Assembly: GCA_021779695.1 (NCBI GenBank)
Contig: JAJYAE010000014.1
Coordinates: 1 to 29,112 of the forward strand
Reading direction: 5' to 3'
Source: Acidobacteriota bacterium
GTDB taxonomy: Bacteria > Acidobacteriota > Terriglobia > Terriglobales > Acidobacteriaceae
Length of the DNA: 29,112 nt
Positions 15,676-24,618 of this stretch are shown here, piece by piece (the stretch's first letter is position 1; every line of letters starts with the position of its first letter). Both the position numbers and the translations under genes were made by a program. Under the pieces are notes generated by a model, which was not told the DNA's origin, searched no databases, and saw only the letters and a list, made by a program, of their open reading frames with translations.

Positions 15676-16712
15676 GGATTGGCTCCAGGCCGCGTCGGCA
15701 TCACGAACACGGATTTCACCTGCTCATCCCGAAGCTGCCGGCCCGTGTAGTGCACAAACACATCGTCCAGCGATGTATTCTGCACACTCAGCGACCCGAT
15801 CTGCTCGTCCAGAGATGCTGCCATCTCCACCAGTTGTGTCGTCGTTTGCGATCCATTCGAAGTCAGAACCCGATAGACGCCCGCCGACTGCGATTGCACT
15901 TCCGTCACATCCGGCAGCTTCTTCAACCGGCCCAGCCACTCATCCGACTCGCGCGCAAACTGCACCTCAACCACATTCGATCCCGGCACGCTCTGCTTCA
16001 GTTCCACCGGCGTACCCAGCGCCACCAGTGTCCCGTGGTCCACAATCGCAATGCGGTCGCACAGCCGGTCCGCTTCCTCCATGTAGTGCGTCGTCACCAG
16101 CATCGTCAGATTGCGGGTCTTCTTCAGATGGTTCAGCATCTCCCACACCGCAATGCGCGACACAGGATCCAGCCCCGTCGTCGGCTCATCCAGAAAGAAG
16201 ATTCGCGGATCATGAACCAGCCCTCGCGCAATCTCCAGCCGCCGTCGCATGCCGCCCGATAGTGTCTTCGTCTCTGCCTTGCGCCACTTCAGCAGATCCA
16301 CCGCTTCCAACACCTCCACAATGTTCCGCTCGCGCTGTTCCCGTGGCACAGAGTAGAGCTTTGCGTAAATGCTCAGGTTCTCCTCCACCGTCAGGTCCTG
16401 GTCGCTCGTCAGCGCCTGCGGAATCACCCCTATGGCCCGCCGCACCGCATCCGCATCCTTCATCACGTCGTGACCCGCCACCAGCGCCCGCCCGCCTGTC
16501 ACCGGAATCAGCGTCGTCATCATCCGGATCAGCGTGCTCTTCCCCGCGCCATTCGGCCCCAGCAGCCCGAAAATCTCACCCTCGGCTACTGAGAAGTTCA
16601 CACCTTTCACAGCCTCAAAATCGCCATAGCGCTTTACGATGTTTTCCACCGCAATCGCTGCCGGCGCCGTGGCATTTTTGCCATTGGCCACAGCCGTCGC
16701 CACCGCGCTCAT
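15672..16712 (-). CDS. ABC transporter ATP-binding protein
   Basis: This 346-aa protein has a single nucleotide-binding domain with Walker A GPNGAGKST (52-60), Q-loop VIPQ, signature LSGGMRRRLEIA, Walker B IFFLDEPTTGLDP and the switch histidine in TTHYMEEAD. The C-terminal about 100 residues form the accessory domain seen in DrrA/YbhF-type ATPases (LGTPVELKQ onward). E. coli YbhF carries two such domains in one chain, so this is the half-size version. ATG at 16712 overlaps the HlyD stop as ATGA, which fixes the start; the frame is open upstream inside the HlyD gene but only as a shadow. It powers export with the permease downstream. Confidence 0.94.
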   Translation of the reverse strand: MSAVATAVANGKNATAPAAIAVENIVKRYGDFEAVKGVNFSVAEGEIFGLLGPNGAGKSTLIRMMTTLIPVTGGRALVAGHDVMKDADAVRRAIGVIPQALTSDQDLTVEENLSIYAKLYSVPREQRERNIVEVLEAVDLLKWRKAETKTLSGGMRRRLEIARGLVHDPRIFFLDEPTTGLDPVSRIAVWEMLNHLKKTRNLTMLVTTHYMEEADRLCDRIAIVDHGTLVALGTPVELKQSVPGSNVVEVQFARESDEWLGRLKKLPDVTEVQSQSAGVYRVLTSNGSQTTTQLVEMAASLDEQIGSLSVQNTSLDDVFVHYTGRQLRDEQVKSVFVMPTRPGANP

Positions 16713-17776
16713 GGCTTCACCAGCTTGCTCTTCGGGATGTACACCTCGGCAATCATCCCCGGCACAAACTGCTCGCCCGGGTTCGGTATCAGCAGCTTGA
16801 TCTGGACTGTTTTGATGTCCCGCTTCCGTCCGCCGTTCATGTCCCGCTGCGTCGCAAAGTCCGCCTCGGCCGACTTCACAATCACCTTGCCCCAAACCGT
16901 CGCACCGCTCGGCATCACTACCCGCAGCGAATCGCCCAGTCGCACCGCATCGGCCTGCGTCTCCGGCAGCGGCGCATAGACCCACGTCTGCGACAGATCC
17001 ATCACCGTCGCTATCGTCCCGCCCGCCGGCAGCACCTCGCCCTGCCTCGCCGCCAGTACATTCACCTGCCCCGTCACTGGCGCATACACCTTCGCGTACC
17101 CCAGTTCCACTTCCGCCTGGTTCGCCAGCGCCTGCGCATTCGCAAGTTGCCCGCGCGTCGAGTCCACCGTGCGCTGCGATGCCACGGCCAGCAACTCATG
17201 CGCCCGTGCCTGTTTCAGCGCCGCCTCTGCCGCAGCCACGTTCTGACGAGCCGCCTGCACCGCCGCCTCATCCGCCGCCAGGCTGGTCACTGCATCATCC
17301 TTGGCCTGCTCGCTCATAATGCCCTGCCTGGCAAGCGCCACCGTCCGCGTCGTATCCGCTTTCTGATGGTCCAGATTCGCAATCGCCTGCGCCAGAGAGG
17401 CATGCGCCACGCGCAACTGCGCCTCCGCATTCGCTGTCGCATTTGACACTTCACCCGCGTTTTGTCGCTGCGTCGCGACCGTCTCGTTCACCTTCCACCG
17501 GTCGCTGCTCACCGTCGCCTGCGCCGCGGCATGCGCAGCAGCCAGGTCGTCGCTCTCAATCACCGCCACCAGCTGACCCGCCTGCACCTGCTGCCCTTCG
17601 TCCACAGCCAGTGTTTCCACGCGTCCCGGAATCTTCGCGCTCACCATCACTTCATTCGCATCGACCGTGCCAATCAGCTTCAAATCGCTCGGCGGCTTCG
17701 CAGTCAGCAAATACCACACCAGTGACCCCACCAGCAGCACACCCAGGATCAGAAACACCCGATTACGTGCGTTCAT
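16709..17776 (-). CDS. HlyD-family periplasmic adaptor (YbhG-like)
   Basis: This 355-aa membrane-fusion protein has one N-terminal helix (residues 6-24) and then the adaptor domains: a first lipoyl half (VMVSAKIPGRVETLAVDEGQQV), a long alanine/glutamine-rich helical hairpin (about 80-205, coiled-coil character), the second lipoyl half (VYAPVTGQVNVLAARQGEV), and a beta-barrel ending in QFVPGMIAEVYIPK. Such adaptors bridge an inner-membrane pump to the outer membrane. The gene overlaps the regulator upstream by 14 bp and the ATPase downstream by 4 bp, so all four genes form one transcript. No outer-membrane TolC-like partner is in the window. Confidence 0.94.
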   Translation of the reverse strand: MNARNRVFLILGVLLVGSLVWYLLTAKPPSDLKLIGTVDANEVMVSAKIPGRVETLAVDEGQQVQAGQLVAVIESDDLAAAHAAAQATVSSDRWKVNETVATQRQNAGEVSNATANAEAQLRVAHASLAQAIANLDHQKADTTRTVALARQGIMSEQAKDDAVTSLAADEAAVQAARQNVAAAEAALKQARAHELLAVASQRTVDSTRGQLANAQALANQAEVELGYAKVYAPVTGQVNVLAARQGEVLPAGGTIATVMDLSQTWVYAPLPETQADAVRLGDSLRVVMPSGATVWGKVIVKSAEADFATQRDMNGGRKRDIKTVQIKLLIPNPGEQFVPGMIAEVYIPKSKLVKP

Positions 17777-18509
17777 TCTTCCTCCCCAGTCCCAGCCAAC
17801 CTGCCTTCAGCTCGGGCATGGGCGTATCCGCCAGCACCGTTGCCGCCAACTCCGCGCCATGTGCGCGATCCGCAAAAACCGCCTGGCCCAAAAACTCCAC
17901 CAGAGCCACGCGCCGCCCCTCCAATACCTTTGGATCGAGCGGATCAAAGGGCATCATCATCCGCCAAACCTGCGAGCTCAGAAAATAAAAGACGTTCGCC
18001 CCCAGTGCCGCGAGTTCCATTTGCAGCCAGTCCGCTCGAATCAGCTCACCCGATTCCATCCCCTCAATGAGAGTGGCCTGATACAGCTCCTGCAGCGGCG
18101 CAAACACCCGCTCCACCAGCAACGGCATCGCCCCCGCTTCGCCCTTGTGGTGCCGCATCATCTCCTGCTGCATCATGCTTTGGAATTCATGCTGCGCCAG
18201 GATGCGATCAAAATGGTCCAACGCCGCGCGCAGCAGCCTCTCGCCCGCAGAAACCTCCCGCTGCAACACCGCCAGTGACCTCTCGCGAATCTTGTCCGCG
18301 ATCATCTCCAGTGCAGCCAGATAGAGCTTCTCCTTGCTTTCGAAGTAGTAGTACAGCAGCGCCTTGTTCACCCCAGCTGCCGTGGCAATCCGCTCCGTCC
18401 GCGCACCAGCCAGTCCCAGGCTGCTGAACTCCTGCAACGCAGCTTGCAGAATCCGTATCCGCGACTCCGCAGCACGATCACGATGATTTCGACTCAATGC
18501 ATTCTGCAT
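17763..18509 (-). CDS. TetR/AcrR-family transcriptional regulator (CecR-like)
   Basis: This 248-aa protein has an N-terminal TetR helix-turn-helix at about residues 16-62 (ILQAALQEFSSLGLAGARTERIA, then AGVNKALLYYYFESKEKLYLAAL). It continues into a helical ligand-binding domain with a methionine- and histidine-rich stretch (QSMMQQEMMRHHKG) where CecR/YbiH-type regulators have their second domain. It is the first gene of the efflux operon and overlaps the HlyD gene by 14 bp. A palindrome sits immediately upstream of its start at the predicted transcription start, so it very probably represses its own operon until a toxic ligand binds. No Shine-Dalgarno is visible before ATG 18509, because the palindrome occupies that space. 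Confidence 0.94.
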   Translation of the reverse strand: MQNALSRNHRDRAAESRIRILQAALQEFSSLGLAGARTERIATAAGVNKALLYYYFESKEKLYLAALEMIADKIRERSLAVLQREVSAGERLLRAALDHFDRILAQHEFQSMMQQEMMRHHKGEAGAMPLLVERVFAPLQELYQATLIEGMESGELIRADWLQMELAALGANVFYFLSSQVWRMMMPFDPLDPKVLEGRRVALVEFLGQAVFADRAHGAELAATVLADTPMPELKAGWLGLGRKNERT

Positions 18510-18514
18510 AGTTA

Positions 18515-18528
18515 ACTAACCAGTTAGT
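18515..18528 (-). promoter_or_regulatory. Probable TetR operator palindrome
   Basis: ACTAAC (18515-18520) and GTTAGT (18523-18528) form a perfect inverted repeat with a 2-nt centre. It lies between the -10 hexamer and the regulator's ATG, covering the expected start point. This is the usual place for an autorepressing TetR operator. Confidence 0.65.
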
Positions 18529-18557
18529 AAAATAACGCAGCTTTACCGTTTACGCAA
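18529..18557 (-). promoter_or_regulatory. Sigma70-like promoter of the TetR-HlyD-ABC operon
   Basis: Reading the minus strand, TTGCGT (18557-18552) and TATTTT (18534-18529) are 17 nt apart, followed directly by the palindrome. The start codon is 19 nt after the -10, so the leader is very short. Confidence 0.6.
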
Positions 18558-18681
18558 GAGCCCTCTAGGGATCCACTCTTTTTGTCTATGGATCTATCTA
18601 TTTTTCTTTTATTTGCGCTGGAAACATGAACTATTTTCTACATCTTGAAAGCGATAGGCTCCGCATCGATTTCCAAAGCGC

Positions 18682-18936
18682 TCATGCCAAAAGACTCACC
18701 TGGTGCCCCTCATCCCCCTCCTGCGAAGCCGAAACCTCCTCTTCGTCCAGCCCTGTATCCTCACTTCCACCCCCATCCTCCAGTCCACGCTCCGAGCCCT
18801 CCTGCCTCGGCGAGTAGCTGTCCTCCCCGAGCCGCGCTGTCGCCTCCAGTTCATCTGCGATCAGACGCATCTCCGCTTCGTCGCGCGGTCGCGCCAGCCC
18901 CACGGCCCGTATTCCAGGCACTGGCCCGATCCCCAT
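18682..18936 (-). CDS. Small acidic hypothetical protein
   Basis: This 84-aa protein is unrecognised. The N-terminal half contains a charged, probably helical segment (RPRDEAEMRLIADELEATAR), then an ESYSPRQ-like turn (GEDSYSPRQEG) and an acidic low-complexity tail ending in hydrophobic VSLLA. There is no signal peptide or membrane segment. It is taken as real because GGGAGGG lies 8 nt upstream of ATG (plus-strand 18945-18951), because third codon positions are strongly G/C, and because it fills a gap with no competing gene. The acidic tail could also arise by chance in GC-rich DNA, so confidence is moderate. It is divergent from cyaY and upstream of, but not close to, the TetR operon. Confidence 0.5.
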   Translation of the reverse strand: MGIGPVPGIRAVGLARPRDEAEMRLIADELEATARLGEDSYSPRQEGSERGLEDGGGSEDTGLDEEEVSASQEGDEGHQVSLLA

Positions 18937-19052
18937 CGTCGCGGCCCTCCCTGTGCTCTGGAATTTGCATCGGCAGGCCTTGGCGCAATCTTCAATGTCT
19001 CTTCGCGCCGCCCATACCCATCCCAGCCAGGTCTCCCGGCCGCGTCAGTTGC

Positions 19053-19058
19053 TACACT
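19053..19058 (+). promoter_or_regulatory. TANNNT (-10-like) hexamer for a leaderless start, cyaY
   Basis: TACACT ends 6 nt before the cyaY ATG. A second copy of the TACACTGG octamer stands before the AmpH-like gene. Confidence 0.45.
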
Positions 19059-19064
19059 GGGGCC

Positions 19065-19388
19065 ATGATGGATGAACAGGAGTTCCGGCGCGCGGCAGAA
19101 GCCGCACTCGATGCCCTCAAACGCCGCCTCATCGCGCGCGAAGAAGAAGACGAAGCTGGTTTTGAAGTCGAGGAACAGAACGGCGTCCTCAATATCCTCT
19201 TTGAGGAACCCGCCGGCAAATTTGTCATTACGCCCAACACACCCGTGCGGCAGATCTGGATCTCAGCCCTCGCCACTAGCTTCAAACTTGACTGGTCCCC
19301 GGCTTCCGGTTCATTCGTCCTGCCCCGCACCGGCGAGTCCCTTGAAGTCCTCGTCGACCGACTTATTCAGGAGTACGCCCACCACTAA
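19065..19388 (+). CDS. cyaY: Bacterial frataxin, iron-donor protein
   Basis: This 107-aa protein has the size and fold pattern of CyaY. An acidic first helix (DEQEFRRAAEAALDALKRRL, then EEEDEAGFEVEEQ) would carry the iron-binding ridge. Strands follow with GVLNILFEEPAGKFVITPNTPVRQIWIS (the Q-W signature in strand 3-4) and FKLDWS. CyaY binds ferrous iron and regulates iron-sulfur cluster assembly on IscU in the cytoplasm. ATG at 19065 is followed by another at 19068; TACACT 6 nt upstream fits a leaderless transcript. It converges with the dehydrogenase gene across 42 bp. No isc or suf genes are in the window. Confidence 0.9.
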   Translation: MMDEQEFRRAAEAALDALKRRLIAREEEDEAGFEVEEQNGVLNILFEEPAGKFVITPNTPVRQIWISALATSFKLDWSPASGSFVLPRTGESLEVLVDRLIQEYAHH

Positions 19389-19430
19389 GCCGGCTCCCCG
19401 CGCCGCGCGATACGTCCGTGCCGTGCCCTC

Positions 19431-20288
19431 TCAGCCCTCGTACCGGTAGAAACCCCGGCCCGCTTTTCTGCCCAGCCACCCCGCATCCACCATCCGCACC
19501 AGCAGCGGGCATGGCCGATACTTGGGATCTCCAATGCCCTCGTGAAGCACGCGCAGAATGTCCACGCACACATCCAGCCCAATAAAGTCCGCCAGCGTCA
19601 GCGGTCCCATCGGGTGCGCCATGCCCAGCTTGAAGACCTGATCTACAGCCTCGGCCGTTGCGACCCCCTCCATCACCGCAAACGCCGCCTCGTTGATCAG
19701 CGGCATCAGTACGCGGTTGGAGACAAAACCCGGAGCGTCGTTCACCTCCACCGGCGTCTTGCCCAGCCGCTCTGACAGTTCTTTCACCGCGGCAAAGGTC
19801 GCATCGCTGGTCGCCATCCCCCGCACCACCTCCACCAGCGCCATCACCGGCACCGGGTTAAAGAAGTGCATCCCGATCACCCGGTCGGCCCTTCGGGTCT
19901 CTGCGGCCAGTTTTGTAATCGAGATTGAAGACGTATTGCTGGCCAGAATAGCCTCCTCCGGCAGTATCGCGTCCAAAGCGCGAAAAATCTCCCTCTTCAC
20001 TTCAAACCGCTCCGGCGCGGCCTCCACCACCACCGCCGATCGCGCCAGGTCCTTCCGCTCCGTCGTTGGCACAATCCGCTCCAGCGCAAGCTCAATCTCC
20101 GCCACGGCCAGCTTGCCCTTTGACGCTTCACGCCCCAGATTCGTGCGAATCTGCCCCATCGCCCGTTCCAGAAACCGGGTGTCCACATCACACAACGCCA
20201 CGCGGAACCCAGACCGCGCAAAGACATGCGCAATTCCTGAACCCATCGTTCCCGCACCCACCACACCCACAAGCCCTGGATCCGACAT
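19431..20288 (-). CDS. 3-hydroxyacyl-CoA (3-hydroxybutyryl-CoA) dehydrogenase
   Basis: This 285-aa NAD(P)-dependent enzyme oxidises L-3-hydroxyacyl-CoA to the 3-keto form, or the reverse in butyrate/PHB-type metabolism. The Rossmann motif GVVGAGTMGSGIA is near the N-terminus, with the acidic residue of CDVD selecting NAD. Further landmarks are LASNTSSISITKLA, the catalytic His in MHFFNPVP, VEVNDAPGFVSNRVLMP with its catalytic Asn region, and the C-terminal helical domain with MGPLTLADFIGLD. It is the stand-alone Hbd/PaaH size, without a fused hydratase. ATG 20288 is preferred to GTG 20291, since GGGGGGAG lies 7 nt upstream. Upstream on the same strand lies a terminator, so it has its own promoter. 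Confidence 0.94.
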   Translation of the reverse strand: MSDPGLVGVVGAGTMGSGIAHVFARSGFRVALCDVDTRFLERAMGQIRTNLGREASKGKLAVAEIELALERIVPTTERKDLARSAVVVEAAPERFEVKREIFRALDAILPEEAILASNTSSISITKLAAETRRADRVIGMHFFNPVPVMALVEVVRGMATSDATFAAVKELSERLGKTPVEVNDAPGFVSNRVLMPLINEAAFAVMEGVATAEAVDQVFKLGMAHPMGPLTLADFIGLDVCVDILRVLHEGIGDPKYRPCPLLVRMVDAGWLGRKAGRGFYRYEG

Positions 20289-20365
20289 CACAAAGCTCCC
20301 CCCTCAATTCCAGTGGGAGTGTAGCAGTTCACCCGCGGCCCCGCGCGCATCGCCGCCTTTTGCGT

Positions 20366-20402
20366 CGCAAAAGAAATGCCCGGACTTTGCGGCCCGGGCA
20401 TT
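20366..20402 (-). terminator. Rho-independent terminator after the secreted glycine-zipper protein
   Basis: AATGCCCGG (20375-20383) pairs perfectly with CCGGGCATT (20394-20402). On the minus strand the hairpin is followed by TCTTTTGCG. A second perfect inverted repeat, CTTTTGCG/CGCAAAAG (20357-20373), overlaps the T-run and could act as an alternative. Confidence 0.75.
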
Positions 20403-20437
20403 CTCGCTCTCTGTGCAACCTTCAGCTTCTTGCGCTC

Positions 20438-21406
20438 TCAGTTCGCATGCGTCCCTTCTTCAGGCGCCAATCGAATTGCCTCATTCAGCGTCAGAATCAG
20501 CGGCGTTCCCGAATCCAGTGTCGCCTGCGGATGACTCACCAGCAGATGCGTCGTCACCAGGCCCGCGCCAATCAATCCGCCTGCCAGCGCGCCCACCGGC
20601 CCGCCCAGGTAAGCGCCTGCCACAACGCCTGTCCCGACTGCGCCACCATACTCAATACTGTCCCGCCGCACCTGCGATCCCGGCCCAATCATTCCTTCCG
20701 CATGCACCATGTTCTTTGAAACCGGCGCATCCGTCACCGTTGCATCCAGCCGGTAGACCGCCCCATTCGGCAGCTTCACTGTCTCCGGACGCAGTTGCAG
20801 CATTCCGTACGCTGCAAAGTGCCCGCTCGATGCGCTCGTCACCGTGCCGTCAATCTCCGAGCCCGCCGGAATCAGGACTTCCTTGCCATCCCCAGACAGC
20901 ACATCAGTCGCCACACGGCTGCGAAATGGCTCGCCCGCCTTGCTGAAGTTGCTTGAGAGCTCATTCATCAACTCCACGCGAATGCTCGTTCCCTCACCCA
21001 CCACGCCAGGCGGCAGCGGTGCCGGATGCACAATATCCCCATCCGGATCCGGCTGCGGCCCGCGAACGCTCAACTGCGGAGCCGCAGCCTCAACCCGCGT
21101 CTGCGGCTGCGGTTCCACGATGCCTGCATCCGTTCCGTCCACTCCAGTCGCACCTATCGCGTGGGTCGACATCACCGCCGCAGGAGCCATCACTGCCTCT
21201 GCTTTGGTTGCAGCCGGCTGGGCAGTGGCCACATGGGCAGCCGACGGCTTCGCAATCTTGATCGCCGGCTCTGTCGTCGTCACAATCGCGTCGTCCGCCG
21301 GGGGATGTGAAACGCCCTCATACGGATCGGTCGTAGCCGCTTGCTGCGCCAGCAGCCCGCTCGCCGTCAAAACCAGAAACATCGCAGTCATGGTCGCGCG
21401 CTTCAT
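20438..21406 (-). CDS. Secreted protein with glycine-zipper C-terminus, function unknown
   Basis: This 322-aa protein has a clear signal peptide (MKRATMTAMFLVLTASGLLAQ) and a long Ala/Pro/Thr-rich linker (to about residue 130). A beta-rich globular part follows (GTSIRVELMNELSSNFSKAG, IPAGSEIDGTV, LPNGAVYRLDATVTD). This part resembles VirB10/TrbI-like barrel segments in its 'made safe by a stated property, IPAG' style of strands, but I would not assign it to that family. Near residue 250-290 there is a glycine-zipper segment (GGAVGTGVVAGAYLGG, GALAGGLIGAG) as found in membrane-inserting proteins. AGGGAG 8 nt before ATG 21406 fixes the start; a TTG further upstream is less likely. It is alone on its transcript. 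Confidence 0.75.
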   Translation of the reverse strand: MKRATMTAMFLVLTASGLLAQQAATTDPYEGVSHPPADDAIVTTTEPAIKIAKPSAAHVATAQPAATKAEAVMAPAAVMSTHAIGATGVDGTDAGIVEPQPQTRVEAAAPQLSVRGPQPDPDGDIVHPAPLPPGVVGEGTSIRVELMNELSSNFSKAGEPFRSRVATDVLSGDGKEVLIPAGSEIDGTVTSASSGHFAAYGMLQLRPETVKLPNGAVYRLDATVTDAPVSKNMVHAEGMIGPGSQVRRDSIEYGGAVGTGVVAGAYLGGPVGALAGGLIGAGLVTTHLLVSHPQATLDSGTPLILTLNEAIRLAPEEGTHAN

Positions 21407-23131
<1,725 letters not shown>

Positions 23132-23147
23132 AATCAGCGGCGAAAAT

Positions 23148-23188
23148 AAACGACAAGCGGAAGAGCGTACACTCTTCCGCTTGACGTT
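23148..23188 (+). terminator. Strong hairpin terminator after eno
   Basis: CAAGCGGAAGAG (23154-23165) pairs perfectly with CTCTTCCGCTTG (23172-23183) around a 6-nt loop, and AACG/CGTT extends the stem past one mismatch. It begins 16 nt after the eno stop. The T-run after it (GTTTC) is weak. Confidence 0.65.
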
Positions 23189-23230
23189 TCTGGGACTCAT
23201 TCAGCGTGGAGCTCCACTCGTCCGGTGCTC

Positions 23231-23236
23231 TACACT
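23231..23236 (+). promoter_or_regulatory. TANNNT (-10-like) hexamer for a leaderless start, AmpH-like gene
   Basis: TACACT ends 7 nt before the ATG at 23244. The only purine-rich tract between them (GGAAG) is 2 nt from the ATG, too close for a normal Shine-Dalgarno. Confidence 0.4.
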
Positions 23237-23243
23237 GGAAGCG

Positions 23244-24515
23244 ATGCGTCGCCTGCCGGCTTTTCTACTATTCCTTTCTTTCTTCCCCGCAGTTGCCCAG
23301 ACCCAGAGTGGCCTCTCGCTCCAGAATCTGAACCAGGCAGCGTCCATCGGTGCCGATCTCTACCAGAATTCGGGAGCAACCGGTCTTGTCCTGGTCGTGG
23401 TGCGCGACCACCAGGTCTTCTTCCACGGCTACGGCGAAACTGCGCCCGGCTCCCACCAGGCCCCCACAGACGAGTCCGTGATCCGTCTCTGTTCTCTCAC
23501 CAAAATCTTTACCACCGACCTCCTCGCCAAATATGTCGCAGACGGTACGGTTCGTCTCGACGACCCGCTCCAGAAATATGCGCCGCAGCAGGATCTCGTC
23601 CCCACCATGGGCGCGCCCATCACCCTTCTTGACCTCGCCACCCACACCTCGGGCCTCTCGCGGGAAATCGGCACCGCACCGCGCCGCACGCCTCACTTCA
23701 CCTATCCCGACTACACCACCCGCTGGCAATGGCTCCAGACCACCCATCTGCTCTTTACGCCCGGCACCCGGGCCCTCTATTCCAACATCGGCTTTGATCT
23801 GCTCAGCGATGCCCTCGCCGATGCCGCCCACCAGCCCTACGCCACCCTTCTCTGGAACCGCACTCTGAAGCCACTCCAGATGTGGGAAACCACCTTCTAC
23901 CCAACTCCGGATCAATGCACGCGACTGATGGCCGGCGCGCACAATGAGGGTCCCTGCACCATCACGGAAAATACCGAAGGCAGCAGCGGCCTCTATTCCA
24001 CACCCAACGACATCGTGAAGTGGCTCCGCTATCTCGTTGGTGCCGGCTCACCGAGCCTCCCGGCACAGGCGCCAGATGCCCACGCCGTGTATCTGCTGCC
24101 GTCAAGCCTGGTCAGCCAGTACGGGCTCGCGCATGCGGGCCGCCCCTCAGGCATCGGCCTTGCCTGGCTGCACCTGCGACCCAACGACGATCCCTCGCAC
24201 ATCATCGAGAAAACCGGCGGCGGCGCTGGCTACATCACCTACATCGCCATTCATCCCGCAAGCCACACCGCCCTGTTTGTTGCTGCAACAGATGGCCCTC
24301 CCCACGACCGCACGCCGGGCTTCAACCTCTACACTGCATCCAACAATGCGCTCCTTGCGCTCGCAGGTCTGCCGCCCCTCCCCATCGAGACAAGAACAAG
24401 ACCCGCACGGCAGCGCATGCTCCGCGCCTCGCGCACCCGCCCGGCTCACCATCCCACGGAGCGTCGGCGCACCGGACGACGCAAATCGCGACTCAGAGAA
24501 ACCGCCGTCCTCTAA
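23244..24515 (+). CDS. AmpH-like serine hydrolase (beta-lactamase class C / DD-peptidase fold), secreted
   Basis: This 423-aa protein has a signal peptide (LPAFLLFLSFFPAVAQ) and a class C beta-lactamase-type domain. The nucleophile motif SxxK is SLTK (in LCSLTKIF), the YxN motif is YSN (in LYSNIGFDLL), and the KTG-type motif is KTGGG in the IEKTGGGAGYITYI strand, so all three catalytic elements are present. AmpH/EstB-type members hydrolyse D-Ala-D-Ala peptides or esters in the periplasm; which one cannot be told. The last 40 residues are unusually Arg-rich and low-complexity, unlike the rest. ATG at 23244 begins the signal peptide. The gene sits between eno and gpmI but has no evident metabolic link with them. 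Confidence 0.88.
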   Translation: MRRLPAFLLFLSFFPAVAQTQSGLSLQNLNQAASIGADLYQNSGATGLVLVVVRDHQVFFHGYGETAPGSHQAPTDESVIRLCSLTKIFTTDLLAKYVADGTVRLDDPLQKYAPQQDLVPTMGAPITLLDLATHTSGLSREIGTAPRRTPHFTYPDYTTRWQWLQTTHLLFTPGTRALYSNIGFDLLSDALADAAHQPYATLLWNRTLKPLQMWETTFYPTPDQCTRLMAGAHNEGPCTITENTEGSSGLYSTPNDIVKWLRYLVGAGSPSLPAQAPDAHAVYLLPSSLVSQYGLAHAGRPSGIGLAWLHLRPNDDPSHIIEKTGGGAGYITYIAIHPASHTALFVAATDGPPHDRTPGFNLYTASNNALLALAGLPPLPIETRTRPARQRMLRASRTRPAHHPTERRRTGRRKSRLRETAVL

Positions 24516-24618
24516 CCCGTTTTTCGTTCCCGTGTGAAACCTGTCACCTCGACCCCGGGCGCTGGCCTTTATTCTTGAAGAGAACTGTTTTCATCAATCT
24601 CGAGGTGTGTCTTTACCC

